Assembly: GCF_900100665.1 (NCBI RefSeq)
Contig: NZ_FNCS01000008.1
Location: 62,001 to 126,000 of the forward strand
Reading direction: 5' to 3'
Length of the DNA: 64,000 bases
Source: Pelagibacterium luteolum
GTDB taxonomy: Bacteria > Pseudomonadota > Alphaproteobacteria > Rhizobiales > Devosiaceae
The notes beneath the pieces were generated by a model. The model worked only from the letters and a program-made list of their open reading frames with translations. It had not been told where the DNA came from and made no database searches. Each line of letters begins with the position of its first letter. Positions within the stretch are counted from its first letter, which is position 1. This document shows positions 8,535 to 20,087 of the stretch, piece by piece. A program made the translations under genes and the position numbers.

Positions 8535-10121
8535 CTAAGCAGCGATATCCTGCGCGATGTTGCTCTGGCGGGGCTGCGGCTTAAGGGCGTGGGCCAGCGT
8601 GAGGAAGGGCTTTGCCGGCATGGGCGGGGCAAAAAGATAGCCCTGAGCCAGCACAACATCCCTGCCGCGCAGATAAAGCGCCTGGGCCTGGGTCTCGACG
8701 CCCTCGGCAATGATATCGATGTCGAGTTCGCGCGCCATCGATATCAAACCGTCGATCACTGGAACGGGATCGGTCGGGTCTTTGATCATCTCCACAAAGA
8801 TTCGGTCGATCTTGATGATGTCGATACCCAATGTCTGCAGGTAGGCGAGGTTCGAGTGGCCGGTACCGGCGTCGTCCATGGCGATGCGAACGCCCAGCTT
8901 GTGCATTGCCGTCATGACCCGGTTGGCGGCGTTCCTGTCGTCCAGTGGACGGCGTTCGGTAATCTCAAACACCAACTGTCGATAGCTGATACCGCTGCCG
9001 TCAAAGACGGACTGGATGTCCTCGACGATCGAACCGTCGCGGAAATGACCTTCGAAAAGATTGATGGACACTTTGAAATCGGGAACCTGACGGCAGATGT
9101 GGTCGAGATCGAACCGCACCTGCTCCATCAGGCTAAGTGTCATCGGAATGGCGAGCCCGCTCATTTCGGCATAATCGATAAAGGCGCCGGGCGGGACGAC
9201 CTCGCCGTTTTTCTTGACCCAGCGAATGAGCACTTCGCAACCGATGAGCTTGCCTGTCTTGAGGTTCATGACAGGCTGATAATACGGCTTCATCTCGCCG
9301 GCCATAATGGCGCGCTCGAGGTCGAACGGTCCGATATTGGTGCGCCGCGCATACTGGAGGGTCATCGCAAGAAGGATCGCACCCATAAGGCAGGCAGCGA
9401 TGGTCAGCGTCACGTCCAACTGGGTGTATTGCGCACGAACAAGCGAGAACGGCACAGCAACTTCGGCGCGAAGTGGAATTTCGCCGGCAAACGAACGGGC
9501 CATCAGCGTGTCCGCACTATCGGTCGCGCCGGGCCCCTTGTCGCCCAGTGTCATGATCGGGGCGCCGCTTGTGAGGGCCACTTCAACAGACGTGCCCTCC
9601 CCCAACAGCGGGCCGACACCGCGCAAGAGGATTGGCGTGGCCGGAAGCAGGACAGATAGTGTCCGCTGCTGGCTCGAACGATGCGTGATCTTGAGCAGCG
9701 GCGAGGAATCGCCGTCCAGCGTGACGATGCTGAGCGTTTCGCTATAGCCGGGTATCGTCAGGCTCTCGGACTGAACGCGATAGCTGACGCCCGCATCGTA
9801 TGCCGAGCAGTACTGCACGCCATCGAGATTTTCGACGATGACCTGGCGCAGATTGGAGCTGGACTGGAGCTCGCGGCTGACGTTGCCGCGAAACGTCGCG
9901 GCACAAAGCGAGGGGCTGTCGGCGATGATGCGATGGAGCGACGCGATGCCTTCGTGCACGCTGGCCATGGCATCACGCGTGACGACATCGGCCACCGTCT
10001 GCAATTGCTCGGTCTCGCGCGCCTTGACATAGCTGTCGAGGACGAAATCCACCGCCACGACCGGCAGGAATGCCAGTAGTGCGACCAAGACAAGCAGCAT
10101 TTTGGAAAATCGCGAACGCAC
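8535..10121 (-). CDS. CSS-motif sensor with EAL c-di-GMP phosphodiesterase domain
   Basis: Membrane-bound EAL protein of 528 residues, predicted to hydrolyse c-di-GMP. Residues 7-30 form a first membrane segment. Residues 30 to about 235 are periplasmic with the CSS pattern (SPSLCAATF and VQYCSAYD cysteines), which in this family senses redox or disulfide state. A second membrane segment (LTIAACLMGAILLAMTLQY) leads to the EAL domain. The catalytic set looks complete: EVLIRW, the Asn in SINLF, FEITE, MDDAGTG, DIIKIDR, AEGVET and the Gln of LAQGYLF. The usual DDFGTG loop reads DDAGTG, a Phe to Ala change outside the metal ligands. The start is a GTG at 10121; an ATG at 10100 is the alternative. 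It stands alone on the minus strand. Confidence 0.88.
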   Translation of the reverse strand: MRSRFSKMLLVLVALLAFLPVVAVDFVLDSYVKARETEQLQTVADVVTRDAMASVHEGIASLHRIIADSPSLCAATFRGNVSRELQSSSNLRQVIVENLDGVQYCSAYDAGVSYRVQSESLTIPGYSETLSIVTLDGDSSPLLKITHRSSQQRTLSVLLPATPILLRGVGPLLGEGTSVEVALTSGAPIMTLGDKGPGATDSADTLMARSFAGEIPLRAEVAVPFSLVRAQYTQLDVTLTIAACLMGAILLAMTLQYARRTNIGPFDLERAIMAGEMKPYYQPVMNLKTGKLIGCEVLIRWVKKNGEVVPPGAFIDYAEMSGLAIPMTLSLMEQVRFDLDHICRQVPDFKVSINLFEGHFRDGSIVEDIQSVFDGSGISYRQLVFEITERRPLDDRNAANRVMTAMHKLGVRIAMDDAGTGHSNLAYLQTLGIDIIKIDRIFVEMIKDPTDPVPVIDGLISMARELDIDIIAEGVETQAQALYLRGRDVVLAQGYLFAPPMPAKPFLTLAHALKPQPRQSNIAQDIAA

Positions 10122-10196
10122 GCCCTGCCCGCTTAGTGTTGAGCCCCTAGGCTCACCTTACGGGCAAGGCTTTAAGTGCGCATTAACGATGCAGGC

Positions 10197-11981
10197 TCAG
10201 CCCTTCTTCTTGTCAGCCGGCAAGTCGAGCCGCAGATGCAATTCGCGCAACTGGCGTGGCGAGGCCTCACTCGGCGCGCCCATGAGCAGGTCTTCGGCCT
10301 GCTGGTTCATGGGGAACAGCGTGATCTCACGCAGGTTCTGCACGCCGCACAAAAGCATGACGATGCGATCCACACCCGCTGCCATGCCACCATGCGGCGG
10401 CGCACCATACTGGAACGCACGATAGAGGCCGCCGAAACGCTGTTCCACGTCGGAACGCGACAGACCGACCTTTTCGAACGCTGCGATCATGGTATCGGGC
10501 TCCTGGTTCCGGATGGAGCCAGAGGCGATTTCAAAACCATTGCAGACCGCGTCGTACTGATAAGCCTTGAGCGACAGGGGATCCTGGGTCTCGAGCGCCT
10601 CGCGGCCGCCCTGTGGCATCGAGAACGGGTTGTGGGCGAACTCGATCTTCTTTTCGTTCTCGTCCCATTCATAGAACGGGAAATCGACGATCCAGCACAA
10701 CTCGAAGCTGTCGAGGTCGATGAGATTGAGGTCTGTGCCAACCTTGGTACGGGCAGCACCGGCAAACGAATAGAACTTCGAAGGCACGCCGCAGACAAAG
10801 AAGACGGCATCTCCGTCCTTAAGACCAAGCTGCGCGCGGATCGCTTCGGTGCGTTCTTCACCAATGTTCTTAGCAATCGGGCCAGAACCCGCACCGTCCT
10901 TAAAGAAGATGTAGCCAAGTCCAGGCTGACCCTCGCCCTGCGCCCAGGCATTCATGCGATCACAGAAGGCGCGACTTCCACCAGTCGGGCCAGGAATCGC
11001 CCAGACTTCAACCTTGGGATCGTTGGCGATCTGGCCGGCAAAAACCTTGAACCCGGAGTCGCGGAAATGGTCGGTGACGTCCTGCATTTCGATCGGGTTG
11101 CGCAGGTCGGGCTTGTCCGAGCCGTATTTCCGGATTGCCACGTCGTAGGGGATGCGCGGGAATTTCTGCGTGACCTTCTTGCCGTCGGCAAAGGCTTCGA
11201 ATGTTCCGCGCAGGACCGGCTCCATCGTGTCCCAGACTTCTTCCTGGGTCACAAAGCTCATCTCGACGTCGAGCTGGTAGAACTCACCCGGCAGGCGGTC
11301 GGCACGCGGGTCTTCGTCGCGGAAACACGGAGCGATCTGGAAATAGCGATCAAACCCCGCCACCATAAGTAATTGCTTGTACTGCTGGGGCGCTTGGGGC
11401 AGTGCGAAGAATTTCCCGGGATGGATACGGCTGGGCACGAGAAAGTCGCGCGCGCCTTCCGGCGACGAAGCGGTAAGAATCGGCGTCGAATACTCGCCAA
11501 ATCCGATCTCGTTCATGCGGGCGCGCATGTCTGCGATGATTTTTGAGCGCTTGACGATGTTGGCGTGCAGCGTTTCGCGGCGCAGATCGAGGAAGCGATA
11601 GCGCAGGCGGATATCTTCGGGATAGTCGGGTTCGCCGAACACCGGGAGTGGCAGTTCGGCAGACTTGCCGAGCACCTCGATCTCGCGGATGAACACTTCG
11701 ATTTCGCCGGTGGGCAGGTTCTTGTTGGTGGTTTCCGGCGTGCGGGCCTTGACCTCGCCATCGATGCGTACGACCCACTCGGCGCGGATACCTTCAGCGG
11801 CCGAAAAGGCAGGGGAATCGGGATCAACGACACACTGGGTCATGCCATAGTGGTCGCGCAGATCGAGAAACAGCAGGCCGCCATGGTCGCGGATGCGGTG
11901 GACCCACCCCGAAAGACGCGCGGTCGAGCCGACATCTGCCTTTTTGAGCTGGGCGCAGGTGTGCGAACGATAGCGATGCAT
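10197..11981 (-). CDS. aspS: Aspartyl-tRNA synthetase
   Basis: Class IIb synthetase of 594 residues, the bacterial length with a GAD insertion domain. It has an N-terminal OB-fold anticodon domain ([18 protein letters not shown]), the motif 2 loop with [19 protein letters not shown], and motif 3 ([16 protein letters not shown]). The C-terminus is the usual short basic tail. Alphaproteobacteria commonly use a non-discriminating AspRS whose Asp-tRNA-Asn is corrected by GatCAB; all three gat genes are in this window, which agrees, but the sequence alone does not prove it. I chose the ATG at 11981 ([19 protein letters not shown]) because similarity starts there; a longer frame begins at 12044. 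Divergent from rnd. Confidence 0.95.
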   Translation of the reverse strand: MHRYRSHTCAQLKKADVGSTARLSGWVHRIRDHGGLLFLDLRDHYGMTQCVVDPDSPAFSAAEGIRAEWVVRIDGEVKARTPETTNKNLPTGEIEVFIREIEVLGKSAELPLPVFGEPDYPEDIRLRYRFLDLRRETLHANIVKRSKIIADMRARMNEIGFGEYSTPILTASSPEGARDFLVPSRIHPGKFFALPQAPQQYKQLLMVAGFDRYFQIAPCFRDEDPRADRLPGEFYQLDVEMSFVTQEEVWDTMEPVLRGTFEAFADGKKVTQKFPRIPYDVAIRKYGSDKPDLRNPIEMQDVTDHFRDSGFKVFAGQIANDPKVEVWAIPGPTGGSRAFCDRMNAWAQGEGQPGLGYIFFKDGAGSGPIAKNIGEERTEAIRAQLGLKDGDAVFFVCGVPSKFYSFAGAARTKVGTDLNLIDLDSFELCWIVDFPFYEWDENEKKIEFAHNPFSMPQGGREALETQDPLSLKAYQYDAVCNGFEIASGSIRNQEPDTMIAAFEKVGLSRSDVEQRFGGLYRAFQYGAPPHGGMAAGVDRIVMLLCGVQNLREITLFPMNQQAEDLLMGAPSEASPRQLRELHLRLDLPADKKKG

Positions 11982-12136
11982 CAGGGAAAAACTTTCGAAA
12001 CGGAATGGGAAATTCGTGCCGGAAAAGCGCATGTGACGCCTCAAATGTCAAGCCGCCACAGGTGCTGACCCTAGGCGGCGTGCGGCTTTGCTGCTAGGAG
12101 AGCCAGCACGTTTTTTCCAATTGGATATCGAACTCA

Positions 12137-13294
12137 ATGCAGGTCATTACATCGACGCGGGAACTCGAAGCGTTCTGCAAGGATGCCGCAGGGTACGACT
12201 TCGTCACCGTCGACACAGAGTTTTTGCGCGAAACAACCTACTGGCCCAAGCTGTGCCTCGTACAGGCAGCGACGATCGATACAGCGGTGATCATCGACCC
12301 GCTGGCCGATGGGATCGACCTCGCGCCATTTGCCGAGTTGCTGGCCAATCCAGAGGTCACCAAGGTTTTCCACGCAGCGCGGCAGGATATCGAAATCTTC
12401 GTCAAGCTTTTCGGCACCGTGCCGCACCCGATCTTCGACACGCAGGTCGCGGCAAGCGTTTGCGGGCATGGCGATTCGATTTCGTATGACAATCTGGTGC
12501 GCTCGATCGTGGGTGCCGAGATCGACAAAAGCTCGCGCTTTACCGATTGGTCGCACCGACCGCTGACCGAAAAGCAGCTTACTTACGCATTGGCCGATGT
12601 GACGCATTTGCGCGACATGTATGAGGCGCTGCGTGGGGAGATCGCCAAGACGCGGCGCGAGTCGTGGGTCGCCGACGAGATGGCGATCCTTGAAAGCGTC
12701 GATACCTATGTGATCCAGCCGCAGGATGCCTGGAAGCGCGTCAAGGCGCGGGTAAATAAGCCACGCGATCTTGCTGCTCTACAGGCTCTGGCCGCTTGGC
12801 GCGAGCAGCGGGCCAAGGACAATGATCAACCGCGTGGTCGAATCATCAAGGATGATGCTCTGGCCGAATTGGCGACGCAGCGCCCCACCCGTCCCGATGC
12901 GTTCGAAAAGCTACGCGCCGTGCCGCGCGGGTTCGGACGATCGAGCGCTGCGGGTGAAATCATCGAGGTTATCAAACAGGTCGAAGCGATGGACAAGTCG
13001 GCGCTGCCGGCTATGCCCGATCGTCCGCGTGGGCCTTCCCCCAAGGGCGCGATTGGTGATCTGCTGCGCGTATGGCTCAAAGCGGTGGCGGACAACAATG
13101 GCGTCGCGACCCGGATCATCGCGTCGTCCGACGATATCGATGCTATCGTTCTGGACGACAACGCCGACGTGCCTGCCTTGCAGGGATGGCGGCGGAAGCT
13201 GTTCGGCGACAAAGCATTGGCGATCAAGCACGGACGACTGGCGCTGGCCGCGACCCGCACGGGCGTGATCGAAGTCCCTGTAGACCCGCAGTAG
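12137..13294 (+). CDS. rnd: Ribonuclease D
   Basis: 3'-5' exoribonuclease acting in tRNA and small-RNA 3' maturation. The protein has 385 residues. The DEDD nuclease domain occupies residues 1 to about 190, with exo I VTVDTEFLRETTYWPKL (Asp and Glu metal ligands), exo II FHAARQDIEIF and exo III YALADVTHLRDMYEAL. One or two HRDC-type helical domains follow (ALAAWREQRAKDNDQPRG, about residues 215-290). It is a single gene reading towards the convergent ppx, with only seven bases between the stop codons. Confidence 0.94.
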   Translation: MQVITSTRELEAFCKDAAGYDFVTVDTEFLRETTYWPKLCLVQAATIDTAVIIDPLADGIDLAPFAELLANPEVTKVFHAARQDIEIFVKLFGTVPHPIFDTQVAASVCGHGDSISYDNLVRSIVGAEIDKSSRFTDWSHRPLTEKQLTYALADVTHLRDMYEALRGEIAKTRRESWVADEMAILESVDTYVIQPQDAWKRVKARVNKPRDLAALQALAAWREQRAKDNDQPRGRIIKDDALAELATQRPTRPDAFEKLRAVPRGFGRSSAAGEIIEVIKQVEAMDKSALPAMPDRPRGPSPKGAIGDLLRVWLKAVADNNGVATRIIASSDDIDAIVLDDNADVPALQGWRRKLFGDKALAIKHGRLALAATRTGVIEVPVDPQ

Positions 13295-13301
13295 GCGCCT
13301 A

Positions 13302-14843
13302 TCAATCGATCTGGATCGTGCCGTCTTTAAAGCCGGCCTCGGACGCCAACTGCCTGTGGCGTCCCCGGATGCGGTCGCCATCAAGGAAGGCGAGATCTGA
13401 CGGCAGATGCAAAACCAGCGTCTTGCCATCGATGGCGAAATAGGTGCGCGGAATGATGCCGGGCATCGCCGCGGCCAGCGGATAGGCGACACGGAAATAG
13501 GCAGCGAGAAGCTTGGAGCGTTTGCCGAGCTTAGAGCCTGTCAGATCAAGAAGCTTGGCGCTGGGACTCTTCTGCTTGAAGCCCATGTAGCGGAACGCCA
13601 ACGTGCGCGCCAGAAAGGCGCGGCCCGCGTGTGAAACGCCGACGATATCGGAAAACGCGACGGCCTGTATGGACTGTTCCCCGCGATAGTCCGGGTGGGC
13701 CCGCCAGCCAATATCGGACATGAAGCACGCAGCTTCACGAAGCCGGGTCTCTTCTTGGGTTTCCGAGACGCCAACCAGGTCGAAGAACGCTTTGCTGGCG
13801 ACGATCAGGTCGTGGGAAAACTCCGGGGCCCGGGAGCGCAGCAGCGATATCTCCTCGGCAGCCTGCAGCAGTGGATCGATCGCTTTTTCGCCCTCGTCGA
13901 GGATATCGAAGAGATAGCCCTCGCGAACCCCGAGCGCTGAAAACACCACTTCCTCGAATTTTCCAGCGCGGAGAACTTCGGCCAGAACAGCGGCGCCGAA
14001 TGGCAAAAGGTCCTTGCGCGAACCCGAAACCGTCTCGATGCCTTTGACGAGTTTCTTGTCGCCATTGCCCGAGACCAGCTCGTCGCACAAGCTGATGATC
14101 TCAGCGGCCGGAACCGCGTAGTCCTGCACCATGTGCAAGGAATATTGGCACCGCGCCTGATGGAGCTTTGCCAGAGAGCGCCAGGTTCCCCCGATTGCGC
14201 CGAACGTCTTGCGTTTTCCTGGCTCAAGCAACTTGGACGACTGAAGTCGCTCGCGGATGATCGAAACGGCCTTACTGGAGGACATGTTGCTGTCGTCCTG
14301 AAGGCGGATGACACCGAGCTCGTGGGTTTCCCCGCCGGTATCTTCACCGTCCTCGACTTGTGCCAACTCAAGACTGCCGCCGCCCAGATCCCCGACGACG
14401 CCTTTGAAATCGGGCATGCCGGCGACGATACCGTAGGCAGCGAAATGGGCTTCTTCCTCGCCCGACAGAACGCGGACGGGAACGCCGATGATTTCTTCGA
14501 CGGCCCTAGCGAACTCCGGCCCATTGCTCGCCTCACGCGTTGCAGAGGTCGCAATGGCGTAAATCTCTCCGACTTCGGTCAGGCGGCAGACCAGTGCAAA
14601 GCGGCGAATGGCCTTGAGCGCGCTTGCAACGCTTGTCTCGGCGAGCTTGCCGCTGGCGGCGACGCCGCGGCCCAGAGTGGACGATGATTTTTCGTTGTAG
14701 AGCACGGTCAAGGCGCGGGCGAGCCGTTCGTAAACCACAAGACGCACCGAGTTCGAGCCGATGTCGAGCACGGCGACCGGCTTGGCGCCCGCCAGACGCC
14801 CCTGCCCGGCCGGATCGGATTCAACGCTCCAGAAACGTATCAA
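13302..14843 (-). CDS. ppx: Exopolyphosphatase / Ppx-GppA family phosphatase
   Basis: Removes terminal phosphates from polyphosphate, and in this superfamily often also hydrolyses pppGpp. The protein has 513 residues. The actin-like ATPase fold is shown by the phosphate 1 loop [16 protein letters not shown], the glutamate-bearing [15 protein letters not shown] loop and the phosphate 2 loop [15 protein letters not shown]-terminal HD-type helical region follows ([29 protein letters not shown]). The ATG overlaps the ppk stop by four bases, so synthesis and degradation enzymes are translationally coupled. The exact substrate preference cannot be read from sequence. Confidence 0.92.
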   Translation of the reverse strand: MIRFWSVESDPAGQGRLAGAKPVAVLDIGSNSVRLVVYERLARALTVLYNEKSSSTLGRGVAASGKLAETSVASALKAIRRFALVCRLTEVGEIYAIATSATREASNGPEFARAVEEIIGVPVRVLSGEEEAHFAAYGIVAGMPDFKGVVGDLGGGSLELAQVEDGEDTGGETHELGVIRLQDDSNMSSSKAVSIIRERLQSSKLLEPGKRKTFGAIGGTWRSLAKLHQARCQYSLHMVQDYAVPAAEIISLCDELVSGNGDKKLVKGIETVSGSRKDLLPFGAAVLAEVLRAGKFEEVVFSALGVREGYLFDILDEGEKAIDPLLQAAEEISLLRSRAPEFSHDLIVASKAFFDLVGVSETQEETRLREAACFMSDIGWRAHPDYRGEQSIQAVAFSDIVGVSHAGRAFLARTLAFRYMGFKQKSPSAKLLDLTGSKLGKRSKLLAAYFRVAYPLAAAMPGIIPRTYFAIDGKTLVLHLPSDLAFLDGDRIRGRHRQLASEAGFKDGTIQID

Positions 14844-17020
14844 AGGTCGTTGTCCTCGTCGTCTCCATCGCCATGAAGGGCACTGCCGCGCCCTGACAGG
14901 GATGGATTGGTCATGAAGTAGTCATGCGCATTGAAGGCCTCTTCGCCCTCGCCGGCCATGATCCGCTGAGCCGTGCCATCGGGCAGAACTTCCCAGCTTT
15001 GCTGATTATCGCGCAGATTGGCGACCATGATGCGATCGAGAATCTGGCGGTGAACCGTACGGTTCTTGATGGGCACCAGCGTTTCAACGCGCCAGTCGAG
15101 ATTGCGCGGCATAAGGTCCGCCGAGGAAATATAAACCGCAGCGTCGCGCGAGGGCATCTCGCGGCCATTACCGAAGCAATAGATACGCGAGTGCTCAAGG
15201 AAACGACCAACGATCGATTTGACGCGAATGTTTTCGGAAAAGCCCGGAATTCCCGGACGTAGGCAGCAAATTCCGCGCACGATCAGCTCGATCTGCACCC
15301 CTGCCTGACTAGCCCCGTAAAGCGCGTCGATCAGTTCGGGGTCAACGAGCGCATTGCACTTGAACCAGATGGCCGCAGGCTCGCCACGACGCGCCAGCTC
15401 CATTTCCGTAGCGATATGCTCCATCAGCTTGGCACGGAGCGAAAATGGCGAGATCGAAATCGCTTCCAACTCGCTAGGCCGCGCATAGCCGGTGATGAAG
15501 TTGAACACCCGCGCGACATCGCGCGTGAGGGTCGGATCGGCAGTGAAATAGGAAAGGTCAGTGTAAATCTTGGCCGTAACCGGATGGTAATTGCCCGTTC
15601 CGACATGGCAGTAAGAGACGAGCTTGCCCTTTTCGCGCCGCACCACCTGGCTGAGCTTGGCATGGGTCTTGAGCTCGATAAAGCCGAAGACAACCTGCAC
15701 TCCTGCCCGCTCCAAATCCCGCGCCCAACGGATATTGGCCTCTTCGTCGAACCGGGCCTTCAATTCAACGAGGGCAGTCACGGACTTGCCCATTTCAGCT
15801 GCCGCAACCAGGGCTTTGACGATGGGTGAGTCTTTGGACGTCCGATATAGGGTCTGTTTGATGGCAACGACATCAGGATCGCGCGCTGCCTGCGCCACGA
15901 ACTGGGCCACGACGTCGAAACTCTCGTAAGGATGATGGACGACGATGTCCTTTTCCTTGATCGCAGCAAAGCAATCGCCGTGATGATCGCGGATGCGCTC
16001 GGGAAAGCGCGCGTGATAGCGCGGGAACTTGAGCTCGGGCCTATCGAGCTCACAAATCTTGCCTGCATCGGCCAACGCCATGAAACCATCAACTTCGAAC
16101 GTGTCCTCGGCCGTGATGCCTAGCTCTTCTGCGATGAGGCGCTTGAGCGAACGCGGCATGGAGCGTTCAATCTCGAGCCGGATCACCTGCCCACGACGGC
16201 GTTGACGCAACGCGGATTCGAACTCGACCACGAGGTCCGCCGCTTCGTCGTCGATTTCGATTTCGCTGTCCCGAACGATGCGGAATGACCCATTGCCGAC
16301 AACATTGTAGCCTGGGAAAATCTTGTGAAAGAAGATTTTGACCATGGTTTCCACGGTCACCATTTCGACCTGGCGGTCCGAAATCGCCTTTGTCGGCAAT
16401 TTGATGAAGCGATCCAGATTGGAGGGGATGCGGACCAATGCGGTCAGGCGCGAATTATCGGTGGCGCGATCGAGCTGGAAGGCGAGGGAAAAACCGAGAT
16501 TGGGAATGAACGGAAAGGGGTGAGCCGGATCGATCGCAATGGGCGTGAGGACCGGAAATATCTCCTCGCGGAATATCTTTTGCAGAAACTCTACCTGTTC
16601 GGGTGCAAGATCCTTGGCTTCATGGATGACGATGTTCTGCTCAAACAACTCCTCGCGGATTGTTTGCCACTGATCCTGCTGCTCCAGGTGAAGATGCTGG
16701 GCCAGCGTCGTGATCTCTTCGATCTGCTCAGACGGGGTCATGCCGTCGGCGCTCTCGCGCGGCAAACCGGCGCGTAACTGGCCCTTTAGCCCCGCCACAC
16801 GCACCATGAAGAACTCGTCGAGGTTATTGGCAGAGATCGATACGAACCGCAGCCGCTCGAGCAAAGGATGGTGCGGATTGGCAGCTTCTTCCAACACCCG
16901 CATGTTGAACTGAAGCCAGCTCACCTCGCGATTGACGAAACGCGCCGGGCTAGACCGCAGGGCTTCGATGTCAGGCGACAGGTCTTCAGACGTCTCGGTA
17001 GTATAAGCCATGTCGTCCAT
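14840..17020 (-). CDS. ppk: Polyphosphate kinase 1
   Basis: Makes inorganic polyphosphate from ATP at the inner face of the membrane. The 726 residues match PPK1. The N-terminal head begins [19 protein letters not shown]. The core carries the autophosphorylated His in [14 protein letters not shown] and the second essential His in [14 protein letters not shown], then NFITGYARP and the C-terminal domain with [20 protein letters not shown] and [14 protein letters not shown] ribosome-binding site GGAAGG lies upstream of the ATG at 17020; a second ATG four codons in is possible. It follows hdaA by five bases and overlaps ppx by four, forming one transcription unit. Confidence 0.95.
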   Translation of the reverse strand: MDDMAYTTETSEDLSPDIEALRSSPARFVNREVSWLQFNMRVLEEAANPHHPLLERLRFVSISANNLDEFFMVRVAGLKGQLRAGLPRESADGMTPSEQIEEITTLAQHLHLEQQDQWQTIREELFEQNIVIHEAKDLAPEQVEFLQKIFREEIFPVLTPIAIDPAHPFPFIPNLGFSLAFQLDRATDNSRLTALVRIPSNLDRFIKLPTKAISDRQVEMVTVETMVKIFFHKIFPGYNVVGNGSFRIVRDSEIEIDDEAADLVVEFESALRQRRRGQVIRLEIERSMPRSLKRLIAEELGITAEDTFEVDGFMALADAGKICELDRPELKFPRYHARFPERIRDHHGDCFAAIKEKDIVVHHPYESFDVVAQFVAQAARDPDVVAIKQTLYRTSKDSPIVKALVAAAEMGKSVTALVELKARFDEEANIRWARDLERAGVQVVFGFIELKTHAKLSQVVRREKGKLVSYCHVGTGNYHPVTAKIYTDLSYFTADPTLTRDVARVFNFITGYARPSELEAISISPFSLRAKLMEHIATEMELARRGEPAAIWFKCNALVDPELIDALYGASQAGVQIELIVRGICCLRPGIPGFSENIRVKSIVGRFLEHSRIYCFGNGREMPSRDAAVYISSADLMPRNLDWRVETLVPIKNRTVHRQILDRIMVANLRDNQQSWEVLPDGTAQRIMAGEGEEAFNAHDYFMTNPSLSGRGSALHGDGDDEDNDL

Positions 17021-17025
17021 ATCGT

Positions 17026-17766
17026 TCAGCCTTCCGGATCTAAAGGTTCGCCATGCGCGGCGGCCCGCATGTTCAGAGCCTCCGCAGCGATGGCGCGCGT
17101 AACGGCTCGACCGCGTGACAGTGACAGGGTATCGACCAGATCCACAAGCGCAACCGCCTCTTCGCTGGAACGTTCCATACGCCCGACGAGATAGGAAATC
17201 ACTTTCGGATCGACCGACAACTGCCTGTCGGCGAACAATTTCACCAACATCTGCGACAACAAGATGTCATCGGGCGCAGTCAGCGAGAAATGCGCCGCCA
17301 GACGGGCTCGCGATTTGACGTCGTTGGTCTTGAATGGCCAATCGGGCACAGGCGTGCGGGCCGTAATCAGCAAGGGACGCTCGTCACGCATGGATTGGTT
17401 TAAAAGATGGAACAGCGCTGCTTCATCATAGCCCGCCCTGTCGGCATCTTCGACGAGAACAGGATGCCGGCCACCCTTTCGCGAAAGCGTTTCCAAATCG
17501 TCGGCGCCAGCAACCAGGGCGCCAGAGCGCCCTATCCATATTCCTGCCAGATGGGTCTTGCCTGATTTTGGGGCCCCTACCAGAAGCGTCAGCGGCATCG
17601 CCCAGTCCGGATAGGCCAGCACATGTGCAAACGCCAGCTCGTTGCCCGCACAGACCATGAAATCATCCTGCGACCGCGCCTCGACGTGACCGAGGTCCAG
17701 CACGAGTTGCGCGATACCCTGTGAGTGCGGATCGGGCAGGATATTATTTGCCGCTTTGGACCGCAT
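17026..17766 (-). CDS. hdaA: HdaA, DnaA-related regulator of replication initiation
   Basis: AAA+ protein homologous to the ATPase domain of DnaA. With the sliding clamp it stimulates DnaA-ATP hydrolysis and so restrains re-initiation (RIDA). The protein has 246 residues and no C-terminal DNA-binding domain. A Walker A loop, [15 protein letters not shown], lies near residues 61-75; Walker B-like LVEDADR follows, then a lid region ending [20 protein letters not shown]. The N-terminus contains AQLVLDLGH, a QLxLDL-like clamp-binding motif, which supports Hda function rather than plain DnaA. The frame overlaps the end of the upstream permease gene by 23 bases, so the two are coupled. Located permease-hdaA-ppk-ppx. 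Confidence 0.88.
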   Translation of the reverse strand: MRSKAANNILPDPHSQGIAQLVLDLGHVEARSQDDFMVCAGNELAFAHVLAYPDWAMPLTLLVGAPKSGKTHLAGIWIGRSGALVAGADDLETLSRKGGRHPVLVEDADRAGYDEAALFHLLNQSMRDERPLLITARTPVPDWPFKTNDVKSRARLAAHFSLTAPDDILLSQMLVKLFADRQLSVDPKVISYLVGRMERSSEEAVALVDLVDTLSLSRGRAVTRAIAAEALNMRAAAHGEPLDPEG

Positions 17767-18871
17767 CGTGCCTCTCGGGTGTCATCACCACATCCGCCGG
17801 CGCGTCCGGTTCTTCATGGTAGGTGTAAAGGGGGCTCTGCTTGTACTTGGCGACCGCCCAGCGCAACAAGACGCCGCTGATGGCTGCCAACGGGACGGCC
17901 AGAAGAACGCCAACGATACCGAACAAGGTCGCAAACGCGAAGATGGCGAACATCATCCACACAGGATGGAGGCGGATCGAGGAGCCGACCAGCTTGGGGT
18001 AAAGGAAATAGCTCTCGAGCAATTGTCCGAACAGATAGATCGCCCCGATCACCGAAATCATCACCCAGTCCGGCCAGAACTGAACCAATCCCACGCCCAT
18101 TGAGAGCACGAGGCCCAGGAACGAGCCAAGATATGGAATGAAGCTGAAAAGCCCCGCCATGATGCCGATGGCGAGACCGAAATGAAGCCCTGCCAGCGAC
18201 AGCGCGATACCGTAATAGGCGGCCAGAATGAGCAGGACCGCTCCCTGCCCGCGCAAAAACCCGCCGATCGCCTGATCCATTTCAGTCATCAGGGCACCAA
18301 CTTCGCTTTTGTAGCGCGGCGGCAGCATGCCGTTAACGCTTGCCGACATGCGGTCCCAATCAAACAGCATGTAAACCGCAACGACGGGTGTGACGATCAA
18401 TACCGTGAGCGAACCAATGAGGCCCGCGCCCGATTGCATAATCTGACCGGTGAGATTTGTGACGATGCCGATGACGTCGGCAAACATCTGCTCGATGCCG
18501 GTTTGCAGTTCGCCCATGCGCTGAGGGCCAAGCCACTGCTCCAATCGCGGAACCATGGACTCAACGAATGTTTGCAACTGACCAAAATAGAACGGCAAAT
18601 TACCCGCCAGGCCGATGGCCTGCTGAACAAGCAACGGCACGACGATCAAGAAAACGAGGATTACGAGCAACGCGACGGACAACATGACCAGGACGACCGC
18701 CAGCCATCGGGGTAGGCCACCACTCGCCATTTTGCCGACGAGCGGGTTGAGGAGATAGGCCAGGCCTATGCCCAAAACGAACGGCAGGAGAATGCCGCGG
18801 AACAACCAGACAAACAGTCCGATCACGACCAGCAATATGCACCAGGCTAAGAGCTGGGTCTTGAGCGACAT
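17744..18871 (-). CDS. AI-2E / PerM family inner-membrane permease
   Basis: Polytopic membrane protein of 375 residues with about eight hydrophobic segments. It starts MSLKTQLLAWCILLVVIGLF and has GIGLAYLLNPLVGKM and, late, SVIGAIYLFGQLLESYFLYP followed by HPVWMMFAIFAFATLFG, both diagnostic of the family. Members export AI-2 or act as Na+/H+ or other antiporters, so the substrate here is unknown. The start at 18871 has GGGGAC in ribosome-binding position; a longer frame from 18898 adds nine polar residues. It is the first gene of the permease-hdaA-ppk-ppx unit and diverges from purM, as in many Hyphomicrobiales genomes. Confidence 0.88.
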   Translation of the reverse strand: MSLKTQLLAWCILLVVIGLFVWLFRGILLPFVLGIGLAYLLNPLVGKMASGGLPRWLAVVLVMLSVALLVILVFLIVVPLLVQQAIGLAGNLPFYFGQLQTFVESMVPRLEQWLGPQRMGELQTGIEQMFADVIGIVTNLTGQIMQSGAGLIGSLTVLIVTPVVAVYMLFDWDRMSASVNGMLPPRYKSEVGALMTEMDQAIGGFLRGQGAVLLILAAYYGIALSLAGLHFGLAIGIMAGLFSFIPYLGSFLGLVLSMGVGLVQFWPDWVMISVIGAIYLFGQLLESYFLYPKLVGSSIRLHPVWMMFAIFAFATLFGIVGVLLAVPLAAISGVLLRWAVAKYKQSPLYTYHEEPDAPADVVMTPERHDAVQSGK

Positions 18872-19010
18872 GGGAGTCCCCGATTGTTGTCCTTGCACCT
18901 AGCGCCGTGAGCCGCTATCAGCCATCGATTATAGCCCCTAGCGGGCACGATCAACGTCAATCTGCTGCCCCGCCGAGGCTGTGGGTAGCCAAGTGGATAA
19001 CATGCGGCTC

Positions 19011-20087
19011 ATGCCTGACAGCACGAAAATGCCATCGAACGGTTTGTCGTACAAGCAGGCGGGCGTCGATATCGATGCTGGCAACGCGCTTGTCGAAGCG
19101 ATCAAGCCTGCTGTCAAATCGACGCGACGCAGCGGTGCGGATGGCGAAATAGGCGGCTTTGGTGGGCTGTTCGACCTAAAGGCCGCTGGCTTTGAGGACC
19201 CCATACTGGTGGCTGCCAATGATGGCGTGGGCACCAAGCTTCGCATTGCCATCGACGCGGGCGTTCACAATACGGTCGGTATCGATCTCGTCGCGATGTG
19301 CGTCAATGACATCGTCGTGCAAGGCGCCGAGCCGCTGTTTTTTCTCGACTATCTTGCCACGGGCGCGCTCGATGTGGCGCAGGGTACCGCAATCGTTGAG
19401 GGCATCGCCGAAGGATGCCGGCAAGCCGGCTGCGCACTCCTGGGCGGCGAGACCGCCGAGATGCCGGGGATGTATCACGGCGATGACTATGACCTAGCCG
19501 GATTTGCCGTCGGCGCCGCCGAGCGCGGCGCCCTCTTGCCCCGCAGCGACATCGCCACCGGTGACAAGCTCGTTGCGATCGCCTCCTCAGGCGTGCATTC
19601 GAACGGCTATTCACTGGTGCGCAAGATCGTCGCCAATTCCGGCATGAACTGGTCGGACGCGGCGCCGTTCGCCGATGGCCAGACGCTCGGCGAGGCGCTG
19701 CTGACGCCGACGCGGATTTATGTGAAGCCGCTGCTCGACGCGATCAGGTCGGAGATCGGGATCAAGGCGCTTGCGCATATTACGGGCGGTGGGTTTCAGG
19801 AGAACATTCCGCGTGTGCTGCCAAAACATCTCGCAGCGCGCGTCGACCTCAACGCCGTGGCAACGCCAAAAGTGTTCGGCTGGCTGGCGCAGCAGGGCGG
19901 CATTGCCGAACGCGAAATGCTGCGTACGTTCAACTGCGGTGTCGGCATGCTGGTGGCGGTGGCTGCGGAGGACGCAGATGCGCTGGTCGCAAAGCTTGAG
20001 GGGCTTGGGGAAACGGCGAGCGTCGTGGGCGAACTCGTTGAGCGCACTGGCGATGCCGTGGAATTTTCCGGCGCGCTGTCCCTATGA
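19011..20087 (+). CDS. purM: Phosphoribosylformylglycinamidine cyclo-ligase (AIR synthetase)
   Basis: Fifth step of purine synthesis: ATP-dependent closure of FGAM to aminoimidazole ribonucleotide. About 358 residues. Family motifs include [16 protein letters not shown], the Mg/ATP loop [44 protein letters not shown] and [16 protein letters not shown]. The start is uncertain: in-frame candidates are GTG 18981 (with GAGG upstream) and ATGs at 19002, 19011 and 19029, and none has a strong Shine-Dalgarno. I use 19011 because it leaves a short N-terminal tail like that of homologues. The stop overlaps the purN start in ATGA. Confidence 0.94.
   Translation: MPDSTKMPSNGLSYKQAGVDIDAGNALVEAIKPAVKSTRRSGADGEIGGFGGLFDLKAAGFEDPILVAANDGVGTKLRIAIDAGVHNTVGIDLVAMCVNDIVVQGAEPLFFLDYLATGALDVAQGTAIVEGIAEGCRQAGCALLGGETAEMPGMYHGDDYDLAGFAVGAAERGALLPRSDIATGDKLVAIASSGVHSNGYSLVRKIVANSGMNWSDAAPFADGQTLGEALLTPTRIYVKPLLDAIRSEIGIKALAHITGGGFQENIPRVLPKHLAARVDLNAVATPKVFGWLAQQGGIAEREMLRTFNCGVGMLVAVAAEDADALVAKLEGLGETASVVGELVERTGDAVEFSGALSL

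Noticed and set aside
6874-8538. Open frame of 554 codons on the plus strand
   Set aside because: It lies antisense to maeB, an unambiguous malic enzyme, and its predicted protein has the biased composition of a shadow frame in GC-rich DNA.
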